This document shows positions 7,652 through 11,302 of a stretch of 11,302 nucleotides of DNA, one piece after another. Made by a program: the position numbers and the translations under genes. Every line of letters begins with the position of its first letter. The first letter of the stretch is position 1. The notes under the pieces were generated by a model that was not told the origin of the DNA, ran no database searches, and saw only the letters and a program-made list of their open reading frames with translations. Where the stretch lies: contig JAZSHZ010000161.1 in NCBI GenBank assembly GCA_045533555.1, forward strand, positions 1-11,302. The letters run 5' to 3'. The DNA comes from SIG480 sp045533555. GTDB lineage: Bacteria; Bacillota; Clostridia; Oscillospirales; JAAYXM01.

Positions 7652-7881
7652 CAGCGTGTCCATAAACCTATCGACACGCTGTAAGGCTGTCCAAAGAGGT
7701 GTGAGATTGGCAGAATGGAACCCGAAGGTGTATGTGTATACTTCGAGAGGTGACATTCGGGCAAAACAAGCGGAAAATCCCTTGAAACCCGATGTTTCAA
7801 GAGATTTTGTTTTTCGCAGATTGCTTGCTTTTTGAGAATGAAAGCCTTGTAAAAACTCTTCTTTTTCTTTTCTCCGCTTGT
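7652..7881. other. Gene-free structured region with several inverted repeats
   Basis: No convincing protein gene is present. Visible structure: a 9-base stem 7652-7660/7673-7681 (CAGCGTGTC/GACACGCTG); a bulged hairpin 7723-7745 (CGAAG...CTTCG); a competing pair CCCGAA 7721-7726/TTCGGG 7756-7761; a 15-position stem with one mismatch 7774-7788/7794-7808 around CTTGAAAC/GTTTCAAG; and a long-range 9-base pair 7766-7774/7873-7881 (ACAAGCGGA/TCCGCTTGT). AGAGGTG is repeated directly at 7695-7701 and 7746-7752. On the minus strand the series ends in the terminator at 7623-7647. It may be a structured 3' UTR, a small RNA on the minus strand, or a dispersed repeat element. No promoter for an independent RNA is clear. 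Confidence 0.45.
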
Positions 7882-7907
7882 GCTCTCGCGCCTTTTTTGA
7901 CAGTCTG

Positions 7908-7927
7908 AGGCGGGCAATTGCCCGCCT
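7908..7927. repeat. Perfect 20-base palindrome after the ATPase gene
   Basis: The arm AGGCGGGC is followed by AATT and then its exact complement, starting two bases past the TAA of the ATPase gene. The hairpin is strong, but neither strand has a T run directly after it, so it is not a standard terminator. It may pause polymerase or protect the mRNA 3' end. Its core GGGCAATTGCCC resembles the terminator hairpin at 7630-7647. Confidence 0.6.
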
Positions 7928-7928
7928 G

Positions 7929-9623
7929 TTATAATGCAGTGACCGTTGCGCGGTCTTTTATGTATTCCGCCTCGCGTCGGTGGCAGGAAAATAGTATTAT
8001 CTGCCGCTTCTCCGCGATTTCCGCGAGATAATCAAGAGCTCTTTCCGCGCGCTCGTCATCGAAGTTTACGAAAACATCATCGAGGATTATCGGAAGCTCA
8101 TCTCCGTCTTCCGCGAGCATATCGCATAGCGCGAGGCGAAGAGAGAGCCAGAGCTCATCGCGCGTGCCCTGCGAAAGAGTCAGCTCTCCGCGCGGCGGCG
8201 CGGCTTCGCCCTTTGAGACATCGACCTCAAAATCCGCGTTCTTTATTCTGACGAGAGAAAAGCTTCCTCCCGTGAGCCTTGAAAAAATCTCCGATGCCCG
8301 TCTTTCAAGCTCGGGGGAGAACTTATTTGAAAACTCCTCCGCCGCCGATGCGAGAAGCTCCGCGGCAAGCGAAGCGGCTTCATATTCAAGCGAAAGCGCG
8401 CTGTATTCGGCGCGAAGCTCCCGCTCCTTTTCCTTCTCCTCGCGGCGGGCTGCCCCGAGCCTTTCTTCAAGCTCCCGAGCCTTGTCCCGAAGCTCCTTCT
8501 TTATCTCGTCCGCGCCGCCCGAAAGCTTCTCCGCGCGGTGCTCCGCTTCTTCAAGGCGGGAGAATGCCGCGCAATATTCGGAAAGCTCCCCGGATATTCC
8601 TTCCTCCGTGGCGACTCTGTATTTCCCCGAAAGCTCGCGCACCGTCCTTCTTTTTTTCACGGCATGGAGAATCTCCGAAACAGAAAGGCTTATGATTGCA
8701 AATATAATTGACGCCGCCGCGCCGAAATAAAGGCGCGCATCCCAAAGATAGCCCGCGATGCCGCTCAATGCGGCAACACCCGCAAAAATTGCGGGCAGAA
8801 GCGGGAATTTCCGTCTTTTTGCCTCCCGAAGCTTCTCAATATCGCGCTTCGCCGTCGTCTCCGCAAGGGAATCGCTCATCCCTTCAAAGACGGATATGCG
8901 CCCGATGCTCTGCTCGGCGCGCACCTGCTCAAGTCTTGCCGCCATTTCGGCACTTTCGCGCTTTGCCGCCTCCGCCTCGAGGATATGAAGCTCATCATAC
9001 ATCTCGCGAAGACTTTCGGGGATTTCGCCGCGCTCTATTGCCTGCAGCTCCTCTTCAAGCTCGGGAAGCCTTCCTATTCCGCGAGGGGAGCGAAGCGAGC
9101 GCTTTTTCTTCAGCAGACGCGCAATCGCTTCCGCCGCAGAAGTCTCCTCATCACCGCCCGATGCGAGCGAGATTATCTTTTTTTCAAGCTCTCCCGCCCC
9201 CGTGACGGCAAGAGACGCGCCCGAAATGAAGAAGCTTCTCTCAAAAACCTCGCGCGAGATGCCGCAAAGCTCCGAAATCGGAGTATTTATCTCTCTCCCC
9301 GAAGCGGTTTTGACCGACTCGGAGGAGAATACGCCCGTTCTCGCGCTTCCGATGCGCTCGAGAATATATTCCTCGCCGCTCTTTTCAACAACGGCTCTGC
9401 CGAACATCTCTCCGCTTTTCGGGAGATATTTCACCTTATCGGGAAGAAAGCCCGCCTTTTCCTTTTCGCGCGTCGCGACGCCGAAAAGCATTGAACGGAT
9501 AAAGGCGCACCAGGTCGTCTTTCCCGACTCGTTGCGCCCGTAAACTATATTCAAACCTTTTCCGAATCCGAGAGCCTTTCCCTCAAGGCTCCCGAAGGTC
9601 GCATAAAGCTTTTTTATCCACAT
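7929..9623 (-). CDS. YhaN/SbcC-like AAA ATPase with central membrane segments
   Basis: This is a RecF/SbcC-type ABC ATPase of 564 residues. The N-terminal half-site has Walker A at 29-36 (GRNESGKT). A charged, coiled-coil-prone stretch (about 186-272) leads to two hydrophobic segments (about 273-292 and 297-317), followed by a second coiled coil (about 320-435). The C-terminal half-site has the ABC signature LSQGT (483-487), Walker B PIILDDVF (511-518) and a switch histidine in FSCH (548). This layout resembles B. subtilis YhaN, which is much longer; YhaN-type proteins usually pair with a YhaO/SbcD-like nuclease, and no such gene lies next to this one. The ATG follows AGGA 7 bases earlier, 12 bases after the prfB stop, so the pair is probably cotranscribed. 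A role in membrane-linked DNA processing is inferred from the family only. Confidence 0.85.
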   Translation of the reverse strand: MWIKKLYATFGSLEGKALGFGKGLNIVYGRNESGKTTWCAFIRSMLFGVATREKEKAGFLPDKVKYLPKSGEMFGRAVVEKSGEEYILERIGSARTGVFSSESVKTASGREINTPISELCGISREVFERSFFISGASLAVTGAGELEKKIISLASGGDEETSAAEAIARLLKKKRSLRSPRGIGRLPELEEELQAIERGEIPESLREMYDELHILEAEAAKRESAEMAARLEQVRAEQSIGRISVFEGMSDSLAETTAKRDIEKLREAKRRKFPLLPAIFAGVAALSGIAGYLWDARLYFGAAASIIFAIISLSVSEILHAVKKRRTVRELSGKYRVATEEGISGELSEYCAAFSRLEEAEHRAEKLSGGADEIKKELRDKARELEERLGAARREEKEKERELRAEYSALSLEYEAASLAAELLASAAEEFSNKFSPELERRASEIFSRLTGGSFSLVRIKNADFEVDVSKGEAAPPRGELTLSQGTRDELWLSLRLALCDMLAEDGDELPIILDDVFVNFDDERAERALDYLAEIAEKRQIILFSCHRREAEYIKDRATVTAL

Positions 9624-9635
9624 AGGATCTTCCTC

Positions 9636-10757
9636 TTATTTATCGGTTTTTCCCTGCGCCGCCATCTGCGTGAGATATGCGTTTATGAATCCGTCTATAT
9701 CGCCGTCCATAACCGCGCCGATATTGCCGTTTTCAAATCCCGTTCTATGGTCCTTCGCGAGAGTATAGGGCATGAAGACATAGGAGCGGATCTGGCTTCC
9801 CCATTCGATGAGCTTCTGCTCGCCCTTGATATCCTCGATCTTCTCGAGGTTTTCTCTCTCCTTGATCTCGATGAGCTTCGATTTGAGCATACGCATCGCA
9901 ACCTCGCGGTTCTGATGCTGGCTTCGCTCATTCTGGCAGGCAACGACGATGCCCGTCGGGATATGGGTGATGCGGATTGCGGATTCCGTCTTGTTGACGT
10001 GCTGACCGCCCGCACCCGATGCGCGGTATGTGTCGACCTTGAGATCCTCTGTTCTTACCTCGACCTCGACATCATCCGTGATTTCGGGCATAACTTCAAG
10101 CGCGGCAAACGATGTGTGGCGCCTTCCCGATGAATCAAACGGAGAAATTCTGACAAGGCGGTGAACGCCCATTTCACTCTTTAAGTAGCCATATGCGTTC
10201 TCACCCTCGATGAGGATGGAAGCACTTTTGAGGCCTGCTTCATCACCGTCGATATAATCGAGGATCTTATAGGTATAGCCGTGCCTCTCCGCCCAGTGGG
10301 TATACATACGGTAAAGCATTTCAGCCCAGTCCTGAGCCTCCGTACCGCCCGCTCCCGCCTGGAAGCTCATAATGGCATTGTTTGCATCATAATCGCCCGA
10401 GAGAAGAGTCTCGATTCTTGCATCGGCAAGCGCCTTTTCAAGCGCATCGAGAAGCTCACCGACCTCCGCGGCACTCTCCTCATCCTCCGCCTCCTCGGCA
10501 AGCTCAAAAAGCGCGCGGATATCATCGAGATCTGCGCAGAATTTATCGAATCTCTCAAGCTTTTCCTTTATGCGCGAGATTCTTTTGAGGACGACCTGAG
10601 AATTTTCAAGGTCTCCCCAGAAGGATTCGGATTCCGTCTGCTTTTCGAGATCTGAAAGCTCTGCCGTTATCCCGTCTATATCAAGCGCGCGGCGAAGCTC
10701 CTCAATCGGCGCATCAAGCGCGTTTATGCGAAGCTTATATTCATCAAGTACAAGCAT
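9636..10757 (-). CDS. prfB: Peptide chain release factor 2
   Basis: RF2 recognises UGA and UAA stop codons in the ribosomal A site and triggers peptide release. The 373-residue length is normal. After an N-terminal helical domain (about 1-115), the codon-recognition tripeptide SPF is at 205-207 (RISPFDSSGRRHTSF) and the catalytic GGQ loop at 250-252 (RASGAGGQHVNKTESAIRITH). The ATG at 10757 has GGGAG 7 bases upstream; an upstream in-frame extension of 16 residues lacks this. Unlike many bacterial prfB genes it is one uninterrupted frame: at the usual frameshift position the codons read CTT GAT (L25-D26), with no in-frame TGA. UGA-controlled autoregulation is therefore absent. Several other genes here end in TGA, so RF2 is needed. 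Confidence 0.97.
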   Translation of the reverse strand: MLVLDEYKLRINALDAPIEELRRALDIDGITAELSDLEKQTESESFWGDLENSQVVLKRISRIKEKLERFDKFCADLDDIRALFELAEEAEDEESAAEVGELLDALEKALADARIETLLSGDYDANNAIMSFQAGAGGTEAQDWAEMLYRMYTHWAERHGYTYKILDYIDGDEAGLKSASILIEGENAYGYLKSEMGVHRLVRISPFDSSGRRHTSFAALEVMPEITDDVEVEVRTEDLKVDTYRASGAGGQHVNKTESAIRITHIPTGIVVACQNERSQHQNREVAMRMLKSKLIEIKERENLEKIEDIKGEQKLIEWGSQIRSYVFMPYTLAKDHRTGFENGNIGAVMDGDIDGFINAYLTQMAAQGKTDK

Positions 10758-10789
10758 TTTCCTGCTCCCTTCATTTATTTCGTATAACA

Positions 10790-10818
10790 AATATATTGTA
10801 GACAAAATAGCATCAAAA
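10790..10818 (-). promoter_or_regulatory. Weak candidate prfB promoter
   Basis: In the 115-base gap before prfB, TATATT (10790-10795) has TTTTGA (10813-10818) 17 bases upstream on the minus strand. A TACAAT (10795-10800) is an alternative -10 box. The -35 match is poor, so this is only a candidate. The gap shows no clear G/C-rich terminator for the upstream gene, only a weak ATTGA/TCAAT inverted repeat. Confidence 0.25.
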
Positions 10819-10872
10819 TCTCATTCATATTTCCATTGAGAATATTTCAATAACCAGACATTGGGTAATAAA

Positions 10873-11302
10873 CTACTTTGCTTTTGCATTTACATATGCT
10901 TCAAGCTCCTTGATGATTTCGTTTTTTTCTTTTTGCGAATAAGGAATAGTGATATTTATATTATCCCATACCTGCTTGTTGCCAACATTTATGTTTTGGG
11001 TTTCTTTTGCGATAATCATATCGGAAATCTTATATTTTTTTCTTATGCTTACCTCATTATCAGCATTCTCATATTTACCGGTAATAACTATCTCGATGAT
11101 GGCACTGTTATAGTTTTTCCCTTTTCGTGTCAGAAAGGCCTCCCACACTCTTGGAGGAAGAACATCAAATGAATACGAATAGCGCCGATAATTATTAATT
11201 ATCAACGAACTGTCCTTTGCATATGTATCGTTATTAATAGAATCGTCTTTTTCGGTTTTGTAATATAAACATGTCATCTTGCAATCCACATCTCTGATAA
11301 CA
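10873..11302 (-). CDS. Unknown protein, 5' end outside the window
   Basis: I do not recognise this gene. The frame stays open to the right edge; a GTG at 11287-11289 could be a start (138 residues) but no binding site supports it, so the true start is probably beyond the window. The visible part is polar, with alternating hydrophobic stretches (SAIIEIVITGKYE, then IRKKYKISDMIIAK) that suggest a beta-rich domain, and ends in a lysine-rich helix (SQKEKNEIIKELEAYVNAKAK). No membrane segment or catalytic motif is evident. Two cysteines lie near the visible N-terminus. Base composition is clearly more A/T-rich and richer in ATA, AAT and AAA codons than the neighbouring genes, which suggests later acquisition. 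It ends in TAG 115 bases before prfB. Confidence 0.6.
   Translation of the reverse strand, partial: VIRDVDCKMTCLYYKTEKDDSINNDTYAKDSSLIINNYRRYSYSFDVLPPRVWEAFLTRKGKNYNSAIIEIVITGKYENADNEVSIRKKYKISDMIIAKETQNINVGNKQVWDNINITIPYSQKEKNEIIKELEAYVNAKAK

Noticed and set aside
7338..7835. 165-codon open frame on the plus strand across the dgt start
   Set aside because: It overlaps dgt antisense and the A/T-rich promoter region, and its protein is low-complexity and basic without family features.
7651..7917. 88-codon open frame on the minus strand in the gene-free region
   Set aside because: It would start at TTG inside the strong palindrome, has no ribosome binding site, runs through several hairpins and has a composition unlike a protein. 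I treat it as chance.
8164..8730. Serine-rich 188-codon open frame on the plus strand
   Set aside because: It is the antisense shadow of the coiled-coil part of the ATPase gene, whose GAA/GAG and GCG codons read as serine and arginine on the other strand.
1..11302. CRISPR array, tRNA or rRNA genes, transposase or phage genes
   Set aside because: No regularly spaced repeats, no tRNA cloverleaf, no rRNA-like stretch and no mobile-element protein were seen.

Overview
The window is a housekeeping stretch of a bacterial chromosome in which every supportable gene lies on the minus strand, so transcription runs from high to low coordinates. The order dgt-dnaG-rpoD is a classic Firmicutes (Clostridia) arrangement. 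The proteins look clostridial and the codons are fairly GC-rich with CTA, TTA and TCA nearly absent. This fits an anaerobic gut-type Clostridium relative, though genus cannot be read from the sequence.

Layout in the direction of transcription: (1) at the right edge, the 3' part of an AT-rich gene of unknown function runs off the window; (2) prfB (release factor 2) is followed 12 bases later by a short YhaN/SbcC-like AAA ATPase with two membrane segments in its middle; (3) a gene-free stretch of nearly 400 bases (about 7532-7928) holds several hairpins, an intrinsic terminator and the dgt promoter; (4) dgt, dnaG, rpoD and an amidohydrolase gene follow with gaps of 40, 4 and 18 bases, probably one main operon; (5) a 99-base gap with a palindromic GTAGGGG-type element precedes tatD and a FUSC/aromatic-acid-exporter-like membrane protein gene, which overlap by four bases; (6) tyrS has its own strong promoter and a short leader, and ends in a long AT-rich inverted repeat that is probably a bidirectional terminator.

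The central unit joins nucleotide-pool control (dGTPase), replication priming (DnaG) and the main sigma factor, the old 'macromolecular synthesis' grouping. The flanking genes serve translation (prfB, tyrS) and DNA or nucleic-acid maintenance (tatD, the ATPase). I saw no tRNA, rRNA, CRISPR array, transposase or phage gene. I found no clear new system. The points most worth checking are the structured gene-free region at 7623-7927, the orphan membrane-spanning ATPase in a prfB operon, the prfB gene that has lost its programmed frameshift, and the AT-rich unknown gene at the edge.
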